Below are positions 16,622 to 25,409 of a stretch of 43,548 nucleotides of DNA, piece after piece. The translations under genes and the position numbers were made by a program. Source of the stretch: Candidatus Saganbacteria bacterium (GTDB lineage: Bacteria; Margulisbacteria; WOR-1; O2-12-FULL-45-9; XYB2-FULL-48-7); NCBI GenBank assembly GCA_016939335.1, contig JAFGHC010000028.1:1-43548 (forward strand), written 5' to 3'. Numbering within the stretch: the stretch's first letter is position 1; each line of letters starts with the position of its first letter. The notes beneath the pieces were generated by a model. It did no database searches. It was given only the letters and a program-made list of their open reading frames with translations, and had not been told where the DNA came from.

Positions 16622-18532
16622 GTGGACGAGCAGCGGGAAAAAATCGCTCTGTACTTGAAACTGAAGGGGCTGGCGCTGTTCGCCATTTTCGCGATCAACG
16701 CCGCGGAGTTCATGTACGGGGCGATCGGCGCGGTCGCTTATTTTTCCGGCCTGCTCGCTCTGGCCGCGGCCGGTTGCGGCGGGGCGCTCCTCTGGTCAAC
16801 GCTGGGGCGCGGCTGGGTTGCGGCGCCCATGGTCCATGCTTCGCTGGTGACCGACCTGCTGGCGATCCTGGCCGGCCTTTATTTCAACGGCGGGCCGCAG
16901 ACCACCTGGGGCTTCCTGCCGGTGGTAGTGATCCTGATCGCCGGTTACCTGTTCGACCTCCGCGTGGCCTTACTCTACGGTGTGAGCTCCTTTGTTGCCC
17001 TGTGTTCGTTCTTTGTTATGGAGGGGCTGAATTTCCTGCCGCATCAGTTTTCTTATCCCGTCCCCTACGAGTACTGGCGCAGCTTTAATTACCAGTCCGA
17101 TTATCTTTTGGGGGTCGGCCTCCTGTTCGCGGTCTCGGCGGTCGTCAGCAGTTATTTTGGCCGGACGCTGCGCCGCTCGAACGAGCATCTCAAGGAGGTC
17201 CTGGCGGTGACGGAGTCGGCGCGCGTCGCCGCGGAAGCGTCGCGCAAGTCGATGATGAACGTCATGGCCGAGCTGGCCAACGCCCGCTTGGAACTGGAAC
17301 AGCGGGTGCGTGAACGCACCAGGGAGCTGGAGGACATCAGGGATAATCTGGAGAAAAACGTCGAGGAGCGGACGCGCGACCTGGAAGCCGCGCGCCGGGC
17401 CACGCTGCACATGCTCAAAGACCTGAAAGAGGACATGGGCAAGCTGGAAGTGGTCGACCGGATGAAAACGGAGTTCCTGGCGATGGTCAGCCATGAACTG
17501 CGCACGCCGCTGACGCCGATCAAGGGCTATCTCTCGCTGATGCTGTCGAGCAAGATGGGGGAGCTTTCGCAGCAGCAAAGGGACGCGCTCACGGTCCTCG
17601 CGCGCCAGAGCGACCATCTTCAGAACCTGGTCGAGAGCCTGCTCGATATTTCGCGCCTTGAACTGGGCAAACCGATCCCGATCGTCAGGGTGCCGCTTGG
17701 CGTCCGCCAGGTGATGGACGAGGTGCTGGGAGCGGTGCGGATCATGGCCGAAAGCCGCGGGCTGAACATCACCCTGGAGCTGGCCGGCAATCTCCCGACC
17801 ATCGTCGCCGACGAGATCAAGCTGAAGCGGGTGATCGCCAACCTGGTCGGCAATTCCGTAAAATTCACCCCCAAGGGGGGCGAGGTCAAGGTGAGCGCTT
17901 TCCCGGACGGGGCGAACGTGCGGATCGAGGTGAGCGACAACGGCATCGGCATCCCGCAGGACCTGCTGAAAAAAGTTTTCGAGAAGTTTTTCCAGATCGA
18001 CAGCGCTTATACGCGGGCGGCCGGCGGCATCGGCATGGGGCTGGCGATCGCCCGGGAGCTGGTCGAACTGCACGGCGGCAAGATCTGGGCGGAATCGGCC
18101 GGGCCGGGCAAAGGGGCCAAATTTGTAGTATTATTACCAATTGGAGGGGGTAACTGGCTAATGGCGAAAAAGATCCTGATTATCGAAGATTACCCGGCCA
18201 CGTCGAAAATGATCGCCGACCTGATGCGGATGGAAGGGTTTGAGCCGCTGGTCGCGGGCGACGGGATCTCCGGGTTCAACAAGGCGATCGTCGAGCGTCC
18301 CGACCTGGTCCTGCTCGATGTCATGCTGCCGGAGATGAACGGCTTCGAGGTTTGCGAGAAACTGAAAAAAAATCCCGTTACCGCCGCGATACCGGTGGTG
18401 ATCGTTTCGGTGCGCGCGACCGACAGCAACATCAGGGAAGGGACGGCGCTGGGGGCCGACGCCTACATCCCCAAGCCGTTCGATCCCTTCAAGCTGGTGG
18501 AACTGGTCAAGCAGCTGGTGGGGGAAAAATAG
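16622..18532 (+). CDS. Membrane hybrid histidine kinase with C-terminal receiver
   Basis: The 636-aa protein has five or six N-terminal membrane helices (to about 185), a coiled coil (190-285), a HisKA domain with His291 (MVSHELRTPLTPIKGYL), an ATPase domain (N box NLVGNSVKFTP, G boxes DNGIGIP and GGIGMGLAIA) and a receiver (about 514-636) with phosphoacceptor Asp566. The membrane domain contains LAGLYFNGGPQTTWGFLP, similar to the loop in the two kinase-less sensors downstream. Start is GTG 16622 after AAGGGG. The receiver begins at an internal ATG with its own ribosome site. Its ligand and output are unknown. Confidence 0.9.
   Translation: MDEQREKIALYLKLKGLALFAIFAINAAEFMYGAIGAVAYFSGLLALAAAGCGGALLWSTLGRGWVAAPMVHASLVTDLLAILAGLYFNGGPQTTWGFLPVVVILIAGYLFDLRVALLYGVSSFVALCSFFVMEGLNFLPHQFSYPVPYEYWRSFNYQSDYLLGVGLLFAVSAVVSSYFGRTLRRSNEHLKEVLAVTESARVAAEASRKSMMNVMAELANARLELEQRVRERTRELEDIRDNLEKNVEERTRDLEAARRATLHMLKDLKEDMGKLEVVDRMKTEFLAMVSHELRTPLTPIKGYLSLMLSSKMGELSQQQRDALTVLARQSDHLQNLVESLLDISRLELGKPIPIVRVPLGVRQVMDEVLGAVRIMAESRGLNITLELAGNLPTIVADEIKLKRVIANLVGNSVKFTPKGGEVKVSAFPDGANVRIEVSDNGIGIPQDLLKKVFEKFFQIDSAYTRAAGGIGMGLAIARELVELHGGKIWAESAGPGKGAKFVVLLPIGGGNWLMAKKILIIEDYPATSKMIADLMRMEGFEPLVAGDGISGFNKAIVERPDLVLLDVMLPEMNGFEVCEKLKKNPVTAAIPVVIVSVRATDSNIREGTALGADAYIPKPFDPFKLVELVKQLVGEK
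18143..18163 (+). promoter_or_regulatory. Internal ribosome binding site and ATG at the kinase-receiver junction
   Basis: GGAGGGGGT (18143-18151) lies 9 bases before an in-frame ATG at 18161 that begins MAKKILIIEDYP, a typical receiver N-terminus. A 123-aa free receiver could be made in addition to the fusion. Confidence 0.5.
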
Positions 18533-18560
18533 AGCCGGAGAGCTCGGAAAGGGTGCGGTC

Positions 18561-19802
18561 ATGGTCGAAAGAAGACGGGTCGTGGTGACGGGGATCGGGG
18601 TCGTTTCGCCGGCGGGGATCGGCAAGGAGAAGTTCTGGGAGGGCGTCAGCCGAGGCAAGAACTGCATTGACCGGATAACTTTTTTCGACCCCAAGGACCA
18701 TCCGTCGCAGGTTGCGGCGGAGATCAGGGATTTTGACCCTACGGACTATCTTTCTCCCCAAGAATTACATCATGTGCATCGCTCAACTCCTTTAGCGATT
18801 GCTGCGACGGCGGAAGCATTAAGGGGCAGTAAAATAAGCGAGAGCGATTACCGGGAGATTGGGGTGGTTATAGGGTCAGGGGCCGGAGGACTGGGATATG
18901 GCGAACAGCAGATAATGAAATATTATAGAGATGGATACAAGAGAATGAGCCCTCATGCTTCGACTGGAACTTTTGTCGGGATGATCTCTTCCGATGTTTC
19001 CATTCGTTTCGGCTTGAATGGCATGAGTACTGTTGTCTCGACCGGCTGCACCAGCGCTAACGATGCGATGGGGAGCGCGCTTAATCTTATCAGGTTTGGG
19101 CTAGCAGATATTTTGATCACTGGCGGTGCGGAAGCCTGCGTTACCCCGGCGATTGTAGCGGCGTTTGCAAGGTTAGGAGCGTTATCGATTAAGTGGAATG
19201 CTGAGCCGAAACGGGCGTCTCGCCCGTTCAATGCTGATCGTGACGGTTTTGTAATGGGCGAAGGTGCCTGGATCTTTGTTTTTGAGGAATTAAAACGAGC
19301 ACTGAAAAGAGGCGCGGTAATTTATGCTGAAGTGGCTGGCTATGCCGCGACATGCGATGCCTATCACAAAACTGTGCCGGAGCCGACAGGTGCGTTCTTG
19401 GCTAAAGCAATGGAAAACGCCATGAAAGATGCAGCCCTGGCGAAAGAACAGATCGATTATATAAATCTTCACGGAACATCGACTATTTTAAACGATAAGA
19501 CAGAAACAGCGGCGATCAAGTTGTGCTTTGGACGACGGGCGTATTCAATCCCTTGCAGTTCCCTGAAGTCTATGATAGGACATCCTCAAGGTGCGAGTGG
19601 AGCGGCTGGGGCGGCAGCTTCCATTATGTCCATGATTAATAATTTTATTGTTCCTACTATAAATTATGAGAGGCCAGATCCGGAATGTGATCTTGATTAT
19701 GTGCCTAATAAGGGCAGAGCGGCGAAAGTTGATACGGTCATGGTTAATTCTATCGGATTCGGCTCGAAAAATTCAATAATAATTTTGAAAAAATATTCAT
19801 AA
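18561..19802 (+). CDS. fabF: FabF-like beta-ketoacyl-ACP synthase II
   Basis: The 413-aa condensing enzyme elongates acyl-ACP with malonyl-ACP. The Cys-His-His triad is intact: Cys163 (STGCTSAND), His304 (NLHGTST) and His341 (MIGHPQGASGA), at nearly the same positions as in E. coli FabF. No ACP or other fatty-acid gene is adjacent, so it may serve a specialised acyl chain; its place among signalling genes is unusual. GGGTG upstream of ATG 18561 may act as a ribosome site. From about 18740 onward, GC content and codon choice fall well below those of the gene's own 5' end and of the flanks. Confidence 0.9.
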   Translation: MVERRRVVVTGIGVVSPAGIGKEKFWEGVSRGKNCIDRITFFDPKDHPSQVAAEIRDFDPTDYLSPQELHHVHRSTPLAIAATAEALRGSKISESDYREIGVVIGSGAGGLGYGEQQIMKYYRDGYKRMSPHASTGTFVGMISSDVSIRFGLNGMSTVVSTGCTSANDAMGSALNLIRFGLADILITGGAEACVTPAIVAAFARLGALSIKWNAEPKRASRPFNADRDGFVMGEGAWIFVFEELKRALKRGAVIYAEVAGYAATCDAYHKTVPEPTGAFLAKAMENAMKDAALAKEQIDYINLHGTSTILNDKTETAAIKLCFGRRAYSIPCSSLKSMIGHPQGASGAAGAAASIMSMINNFIVPTINYERPDPECDLDYVPNKGRAAKVDTVMVNSIGFGSKNSIIILKKYS

Positions 19803-19829
19803 CACAGCTGTCAAATATGAAGGTAATTT

Positions 19830-20786
19830 ATGTTAGTTGAACCGGTTGTCGAGAATTCTTTTTTGGCGGCCGGCTTGGATTTATACCGTAGGGGGAGGAA
19901 GGTGGCGGCTGAACAGGAATTTGAGCGTGCGCTTGGTGCTGATCCCGAGACATCTTATTTGTTAGTAGGCTTATGCTCAACAGCAAGGTTAAGCCCCAAA
20001 TTGACAAAAAAGATCATGGCGATTGCCAGGCGAACGGACCCCGGCATTCATGAGGATGGTTCCATGGAATCAGGCGTGCCTTATCTTGAACACATCGTTA
20101 GGAAAAGTGATTTTATCTATAGCGGCCCGGCAAAATTCTTAGCTAAAGAAATAATTGAAATGGGGTTGAAATCCGGCAAAATAATTGACGTTGGGACAGG
20201 GCCCGGCCCTTTTGCAATCGCTTTGAGACTGCGGCTGGCGGAAAGCTTTCAAATAATTGGTTATGATGTTTCTGACGCTATGCTGAAAATCGCCGAAGGC
20301 CGGATAACCGGCTTGGGCCTTAATATAGGATTAAAAAGAGGGCCGATCATTGAGCCGGCAAAAGAGCTGACAGGGGACAATGCTTTGCCGTTTACTGATG
20401 AATCAATCGATATTATTATCAGCCACGGCTCGATGCACCATTGGGGGGGAGGGGTGAGCAGCCCAGAGAGCGTGGAGGTTATGCTTCAGGAATTGATTAG
20501 AATATTAAAGCCGGGAGGGCGAATATTTCTTTTTGACATTAATCCGGCAGGGATAGGTACAAAATTTATAGTTAAAAGCAAGCTGCTGAAATTACTCAGG
20601 AGGGATTATCAACATGAGGCTTTTAAACATTCGGCTGAGCATAGTTTGAGCGCTGAACAAATCGGGAACTTACTAAGAAACATAAAAATAGGGCATAATC
20701 TTTATAAGATATACCCTGCCGTGCCGCTGTTCCCTGCCGGTTTCATTTTTCATGTTTTGGATATTAAAAAGCAGGGGGCAAGATGA
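19830..20786 (+). CDS. Class I SAM-dependent methyltransferase with TPR-like N-terminus
   Basis: The 318-aa cytoplasmic protein has a Rossmann methyltransferase core: motif I IIDVGTGPGPFAIALR (about 117-132), the acidic residue at the end of strand 2 (IIGYDVSDAML), and motif SIDIIISHGSMHHW followed by LKPGGRIFLFDINP. The first 40 residues (GLDLYRRGRKVAAEQEFERA) resemble one TPR repeat. AAGGT precedes ATG 19830. The end overlaps the next kinase gene in an ATGA. The substrate is unknown. The whole gene lies in the low-GC patch. Confidence 0.85.
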   Translation: MLVEPVVENSFLAAGLDLYRRGRKVAAEQEFERALGADPETSYLLVGLCSTARLSPKLTKKIMAIARRTDPGIHEDGSMESGVPYLEHIVRKSDFIYSGPAKFLAKEIIEMGLKSGKIIDVGTGPGPFAIALRLRLAESFQIIGYDVSDAMLKIAEGRITGLGLNIGLKRGPIIEPAKELTGDNALPFTDESIDIIISHGSMHHWGGGVSSPESVEVMLQELIRILKPGGRIFLFDINPAGIGTKFIVKSKLLKLLRRDYQHEAFKHSAEHSLSAEQIGNLLRNIKIGHNLYKIYPAVPLFPAGFIFHVLDIKKQGAR

Positions 20787-23233
20787 CCTTTAATTCGATT
20801 GCTTCGTTTGCTGGCTTCTTTATCGTTTTTGCTCTCGGGCTTTTAATCCTGTTAAGAGGCAATCAATCGCGCGTGTCGATTGTTTATGCTTTATTTTTAT
20901 TTAGTATTGCAGTCTGGGCCTTGGGGATATTCGGTTTAATAACTTCAGTTGACGGGGCTAATGCTTGGATTTGGATGAGGGTCTTAAACCTTGGCTTTAT
21001 TTTCATACCGGTTTTATTTATCCACTCAACTTTTTTGTTGCTTAGATTGCCGGGGCAATGGTTGCTTCCCGTCAGCTATCTTTTGACTTTCTTGTTTTAC
21101 TTGCCATTGTCTCTGACGCCGTTATTTACCAGAGATATTGCCAAGACGACATATTATTATGTGGCAGTGCCAGGGGAATTATTCCCGGCCTTTCTTGTTT
21201 TTTTAGTCGGCTTGTGGCTTTATGGATTTTATTTATTATTCAGGGATTATCAGGTTCAAAAAGGGAGCGGGCGCAACAGAACGCTTTATGTCTTGCTAGC
21301 CTCAATAATTGTTCTTGCGGGAGGGCTGGCAGTTCTACCCGCCTTGGCCGGACAGAGCATTTATCCGATTTGGAATCTAACTAATATTATTTATGGGGGC
21401 ATGATTGCTTATGCCATCCTTAAATACCGCCTGATGGATATCACTCTGGTCATCAAAAAGACCACCGCCTACAGCCTGGTTGCCTCGGCGCTCACTTTTT
21501 TCTACGTTTTCGTCGTGCTGTCCCTGGAGTACGTTTCCCGCGCCGTGTTCGGCTATTATTCGTTCTGGTCGGCCGTCTTCGCTTCGCTCATCATTGCGGT
21601 CACTTTTACCCCCTTCCGCGAAAGACTGCAGGGGCTGGTCGACCGGTTTTTCTTCCGCCAGACGATCGAGTACCAGAAGATCATCAGGGAAGTCACGCAT
21701 TTAATTGCTTCGGTTATAAATCTGAATACGCTCTTCCGGCTGATCGACCGGACGGTCGTCCGGGCGCTCTGCATCCGGAGTGTCGCGATCATGCTGAGCG
21801 AAGAGGACGGCCGGTATTTCCGGGTCGAGAAAACCAACGGCCATTCCCATGAGCTGCTTAACCACCAGCTGCCGGCCAGCCATCCGCTGATCGCTTTTTT
21901 CTCGGAGAAAAAGGACGCGGTGGTGCTCGATGAGATCAAGGAAGCGCTGGAGAGAGACGTCCCGGACGCAGCGCGGGGGAAATTGCGGGCCATCGCCGAC
22001 GAATTCCTGGTCTTTGCGGCGGAAGTGGCGATCCCGGCCTTCTCCCGCGGCAGGCTGGTCGGCATCCTCCTGCTGGGCGAGAAGCTGTCGGGCGAGCCCT
22101 ACAGCTCCGAAGACCTCGACCTGCTGCTGACCATGGCCTCCGAGGCCGGCATCGCCATCGAGAACGCCAAGCTTTACCGCGACATCACCGAAACGCGCGA
22201 CTACCTCAACAGCATCGTCCAGGGGAGCGAGGACGCCATTTTCACTCTTAACCTGAAGGGGAACGTCCTCTCCTGGAACAAAGGAGCGGAGAACATTTTT
22301 GGCTACAAATACGACGAGGTCTTTGGCCGGCGGCCGCCTTTCTTCAGCGAAAAAGAAGCGCTCGACTGGATCGGGCGGGTCAAGGCGGGCGAACCGATCA
22401 AAGCGGCCGAGATAATCGAAAAGAGCAAACAGGGAACAGGCCTCGACCTACTGTTGACTCTCTCCCCGGTTCGCGACGCCGCCGACAATATGATCGCCGT
22501 CTCGGCCATCGTCAAGGACATTTCCCAGCTGCGCCGCCTCGACCTGGCCAAGCAGGAATTCCTTTATTCGGTCAGCAACGAACTGCGCGCGCCGCTGACG
22601 CCGATCCAGGTTTATCTCGCGCAGCTGCAGCGGGGCGAGCTGGGGGGGCTGACCGACAAGCAGAAAGAAGCTCTGGCCGTAATCACCGGCCAGAGCAATC
22701 ACCTGCACAATCTGATCGACAGCGTGATCGATATCTCCCGGATCGAGGCCGGCCGGCCGCTCGAGATCGCGCAGGAACCGGTTTTTCTCGATGAGGTCGT
22801 CCGTGAGGCCAGCGACAGTAATCAGCCGGCTTACCGGGCCAAAGGGATCAGGCTGGAAACCGAATCCCCGCCGGCGAGGATCGCCCTGATGGCCGATCAC
22901 ATCAAGCTGCTGCGGGTGATGGAGAACCTGCTGGGCAACGCTTACAAATTCACGCCGAGCGGCGGCACGGTCAGGATCGCGGTCAGGGAAGAAAACAAGC
23001 AGGCGTTGGTCGCGGTCAGCGATACCGGCATCGGCCTGGCGGCGGAGCACCGGGAAAAGATCTTTGAGAAGTTCTATCAGGTCAACAGCGAATATACCCG
23101 CGCGACCGGCGGCATCGGCATGGGGCTGACGATCGCGCGCGAGATCGTCGAAGCGCACGGCGGGCGGATCTGGGCGGAATCGGCAGGCCTGGGCCGCGGG
23201 TTGAAATTGACTTTCACTTTGCCGATCGCTTAG
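20783..23233 (+). CDS. 7TM-GAF-PAS histidine kinase-like protein lacking the phosphoacceptor His
   Basis: The 816-aa membrane protein has an N-terminal seven-helix sensor of the HisK_7TM type (about 1-225, ending AILKYRLMDI), one or two more helices, a GAF domain (about 300-460), a PAS domain (about 470-580), a HisKA-like helix pair and an ATPase domain. The H-box reads SVSNELRAPLTPI, so the expected His is Asn599 (codon AAC). The N, G1 and G2 boxes (ENLLGNAYKFTP, DTGIGL, GGIGMGLTIA) look intact. It may be a pseudokinase or act through a partner. The first third is low GC, changing abruptly near 21420. It overlaps the methyltransferase gene by 4 bases. Confidence 0.88.
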   Translation: MTFNSIASFAGFFIVFALGLLILLRGNQSRVSIVYALFLFSIAVWALGIFGLITSVDGANAWIWMRVLNLGFIFIPVLFIHSTFLLLRLPGQWLLPVSYLLTFLFYLPLSLTPLFTRDIAKTTYYYVAVPGELFPAFLVFLVGLWLYGFYLLFRDYQVQKGSGRNRTLYVLLASIIVLAGGLAVLPALAGQSIYPIWNLTNIIYGGMIAYAILKYRLMDITLVIKKTTAYSLVASALTFFYVFVVLSLEYVSRAVFGYYSFWSAVFASLIIAVTFTPFRERLQGLVDRFFFRQTIEYQKIIREVTHLIASVINLNTLFRLIDRTVVRALCIRSVAIMLSEEDGRYFRVEKTNGHSHELLNHQLPASHPLIAFFSEKKDAVVLDEIKEALERDVPDAARGKLRAIADEFLVFAAEVAIPAFSRGRLVGILLLGEKLSGEPYSSEDLDLLLTMASEAGIAIENAKLYRDITETRDYLNSIVQGSEDAIFTLNLKGNVLSWNKGAENIFGYKYDEVFGRRPPFFSEKEALDWIGRVKAGEPIKAAEIIEKSKQGTGLDLLLTLSPVRDAADNMIAVSAIVKDISQLRRLDLAKQEFLYSVSNELRAPLTPIQVYLAQLQRGELGGLTDKQKEALAVITGQSNHLHNLIDSVIDISRIEAGRPLEIAQEPVFLDEVVREASDSNQPAYRAKGIRLETESPPARIALMADHIKLLRVMENLLGNAYKFTPSGGTVRIAVREENKQALVAVSDTGIGLAAEHREKIFEKFYQVNSEYTRATGGIGMGLTIAREIVEAHGGRIWAESAGLGRGLKLTFTLPIA

Positions 23234-23256
23234 GACTGAACGTTCAATCGAACAGC

Positions 23257-24180
23257 ATGAACACTTATCCGGGACAGAGCGGCCAATTTTTGAGGATCGT
23301 CCGCAATATGGACGTGATCCTGCGCGGCCTGGCGCTGCCCATGATCTTTGTGCTGGTGCTGATCGTTTTTTTCTGCGGCTTGCCTTACCCCGTGCTGCCG
23401 CTCGGCCTGCTGCTGATCGTTTACACGCTGGTCGGCGGCGCGGCGCTCTGGCTGATCGAACGGGACCGGTGGCCGGCGCGGCACGTTCTTTTCGTTCTGC
23501 TCTGTATCGATTGCCTGCTGGCGGGCGCGGCCATGTACTACACGGGCGGGATCGAGAGTTTTATGCCCCAGGTCATGATGATCATTGCCGTGCTGGCCGG
23601 CTTGCTCCTGCCGCCCTGGCAGATCGCGGCGCTGGTGGCGGCCTGCTGGCTGGTTTACGCCGCGGAGCTCTGGCTGGAAATTAACCGGCTGGTGCCGCAT
23701 ATCACGATCTTTAAGCATTTCATTGAACCGGCCGCTTACGCCGGCTCCGTTTATTTGCGCGTCATTCCGCTGGCCAACCTGCTGGTCCTGACGGCGCTGG
23801 CCGTCATGGCTTACCTGGCGGCCCGCCTGCTGGAGACGCGCGAGCAGAAGATCGGGATGCTGAACCGGCGGCTGGAGGACAGCGCGCGGCAGCTGCGCAA
23901 AAAAGGGGAGGAAAGAACGGCGCTGAACGAGCAGTTGAACCGCAAAGTGCGGGAGCAGGAAAGCTTGCAGGCCAAGCTGGAAGAAATGGTCGCGTCCCGG
24001 ACCGGCGAACTGCAGGCCAAGATCAGCGCCATGAGCCGGGTCGAGGCGCAACTAAAGGATAATTTAGCCGAATTAGAGAAGGTCAATTATCTGGCCATCG
24101 GGCGGGAATTGTCGATGATCGAGCTGGAAGAGGAAGTTAATTTGCTTCTGCGCGAGCTGGGCCGGCCGGCGAAATATTAA
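23257..24180 (+). CDS. Kinase-less membrane sensor with coiled coil (paralog 1)
   Basis: The 307-aa protein has about six membrane helices (20-200) and then a long coiled coil (200-295) with no catalytic domain. The helix/loop segment AAMYYTGGIESFMP has the layout of the RegB/PrrB quinone-sensing motif GGxxNPF, but the match is only partial. It ends LLLRELGRPAKY, a tail shared with the next gene. The two neighbours are clear paralogs along their whole length, and the membrane part also resembles that of the hybrid kinase at 16622. It probably detects a membrane or redox signal and works through a partner. No strong ribosome site precedes ATG 23257. Confidence 0.75.
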   Translation: MNTYPGQSGQFLRIVRNMDVILRGLALPMIFVLVLIVFFCGLPYPVLPLGLLLIVYTLVGGAALWLIERDRWPARHVLFVLLCIDCLLAGAAMYYTGGIESFMPQVMMIIAVLAGLLLPPWQIAALVAACWLVYAAELWLEINRLVPHITIFKHFIEPAAYAGSVYLRVIPLANLLVLTALAVMAYLAARLLETREQKIGMLNRRLEDSARQLRKKGEERTALNEQLNRKVREQESLQAKLEEMVASRTGELQAKISAMSRVEAQLKDNLAELEKVNYLAIGRELSMIELEEEVNLLLRELGRPAKY

Positions 24181-24193
24181 CAGGAGCGCAAGT

Positions 24194-25141
24194 TTGAACG
24201 AAGATAAGCGGACCGGACGGAAAACTAAAGAAGAGAATCTCAGATATATTGATATCGTCTTAAACAACGACTGGATCGCGCGCCGCGCACTGCTGCCGAT
24301 GCTGTTCGCCATGATGCTGATCTTCCTTTCTTTTGGCGTCCCGTATCCGCTTCTGCCGCTCTCGCTGCTGATGGCGATTTATTTCATCGGCAGCGGGGCG
24401 GTGATCTATGTGATCAGCCGGGGGTGGGGCCGTCCGCTGGTCAATTATTTTTTGCTGCTTTGCTGGCTTGATCTGATCGCGGCGGTCGCCATGTACTATA
24501 CCGGCGGGGCCGAAAGCTTCATCTTCCCGATCTTCACGGTCATCGCGATCCTGGCCGCGCTGACGCTGCCGCTCTGGCAGATCGCGGCGGTGGTCATTTG
24601 CGCCGGAGTTTTTTATTCGGCGGAGCTTTTGATCGAGTTTAACGGCTGGCTGCCCCACGTCGCGATCTTCAAAGAGTTCATGCCGCCCGCCGGTTACGCG
24701 GAGTCCGCGTATTTTCTGGTCATTCCGCTCGTCAATTTCACGGTGCTGGTGGCGATCGCCGGCCTGGTTTATAGGCTGGCGCAGCAATTGAACGGACACT
24801 GGCGGATTTTGACCGGGCTGAACCGGGAACTGGCGGACAAGGAAGGGCTGCTGCGGCAGGAGGACGAGGCCAAAAGCTTGCTCGGCCGCCAGCTGGACGG
24901 CAAGAGCGGCGAGCTGGAGGCGCTGCGGCTCAACCTGGAAAAGATAGTGGAAGAACGGGCCGAGGAATTAAAGGCCAAGATCGGCGAGATGGACCGGGCC
25001 GAGAGCGAATTGAAGGCCAGGATGGCCGAACTGCAGGACTTTCGCGGGCTGATCGACGGCCGCGAGCGCCGGATGAGCGAGCTGCGGACGGAGAGCGACG
25101 CCCTGCGGCGGGAACTGGGCCGGCCGCCCAAATACACTTAA
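24194..25141 (+). CDS. Kinase-less membrane sensor with coiled coil (paralog 2)
   Basis: The 315-aa protein is a tandem duplicate of the preceding gene. Shared blocks include the PYPLLPLSLL helix, AAVAMYYTGGAESFIFP and PLWQIAAVV, and the C-terminal ALRRELGRPPKYT. The N-terminus is charged (KRTGRKTKEE), about six helices follow, then a coiled coil (about 210-300). The start is TTG 24194, 7 bases after AGGAG. Function is unknown; sensing in partnership with the adjacent kinases is an inference from position and similarity. It is the last gene of the signalling cluster. Confidence 0.75.
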   Translation: MNEDKRTGRKTKEENLRYIDIVLNNDWIARRALLPMLFAMMLIFLSFGVPYPLLPLSLLMAIYFIGSGAVIYVISRGWGRPLVNYFLLLCWLDLIAAVAMYYTGGAESFIFPIFTVIAILAALTLPLWQIAAVVICAGVFYSAELLIEFNGWLPHVAIFKEFMPPAGYAESAYFLVIPLVNFTVLVAIAGLVYRLAQQLNGHWRILTGLNRELADKEGLLRQEDEAKSLLGRQLDGKSGELEALRLNLEKIVEERAEELKAKIGEMDRAESELKARMAELQDFRGLIDGRERRMSELRTESDALRRELGRPPKYT

Positions 25142-25151
25142 TTTACCCCAT

Positions 25152-25180
25152 TAGACAAAGTTGCCGCGACCTGCTAAAAT
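25152..25180 (+). promoter_or_regulatory. Sigma-70-type promoter of the ATP synthase operon
   Basis: TAGACA (25152-25157) and TAAAAT (25175-25180) are separated by 17 bases. The -10 box ends 7 bases before ATG 25188, so the mRNA would begin at the start codon. Confidence 0.65.
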
Positions 25181-25187
25181 TTCCGGG

Positions 25188-25409
25188 ATGGCGCCGATCA
25201 TCACACACGATCCGCGATCCGATTTCCTGAGGGCGGCTTCGCTGGGCCTGGAGGTGGCGGTGGCCGTTTTTTTGGGGGCGTTCGTCGGCTACGAGGCCGA
25301 CCGGCATTTCCAGAGCGGCCCCTGGCTGATGGTCGCCGGGGTCGTTGTCGGTTCGCTCGCCGGTCTCTGGAATGCTTACAAGTTAGCGGGTAAAAATGAA
25401 CGCGCTTGA
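25188..25409 (+). CDS. atpZ: AtpZ/AtpI-family ATP synthase accessory protein
   Basis: The 73-aa protein has two membrane helices (LGLEVAVAVFLGAFVGYEAD and WLMVAGVVVGSLAGLWNAY), the usual plan of the small AtpZ/AtpI proteins encoded first in ATP synthase operons and implicated in c-ring assembly or ion supply. ATG 25188 was preferred over an in-frame upstream start because the promoter places the transcript start there. Its end overlaps atpB by 14 bases. Confidence 0.8.
   Translation: MAPIITHDPRSDFLRAASLGLEVAVAVFLGAFVGYEADRHFQSGPWLMVAGVVVGSLAGLWNAYKLAGKNERA

Noticed and set aside
23236-23256. GAACGTTC near the first sensor gene as a LexA site
   Set aside because: The spacing does not fit known LexA boxes (GAAC-N4-GTTC) and no SOS gene is nearby.
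25161-25187. Upstream start for atpZ
   Set aside because: The in-frame start at 25161 lies between the -35 and -10 boxes, upstream of the expected transcript start.
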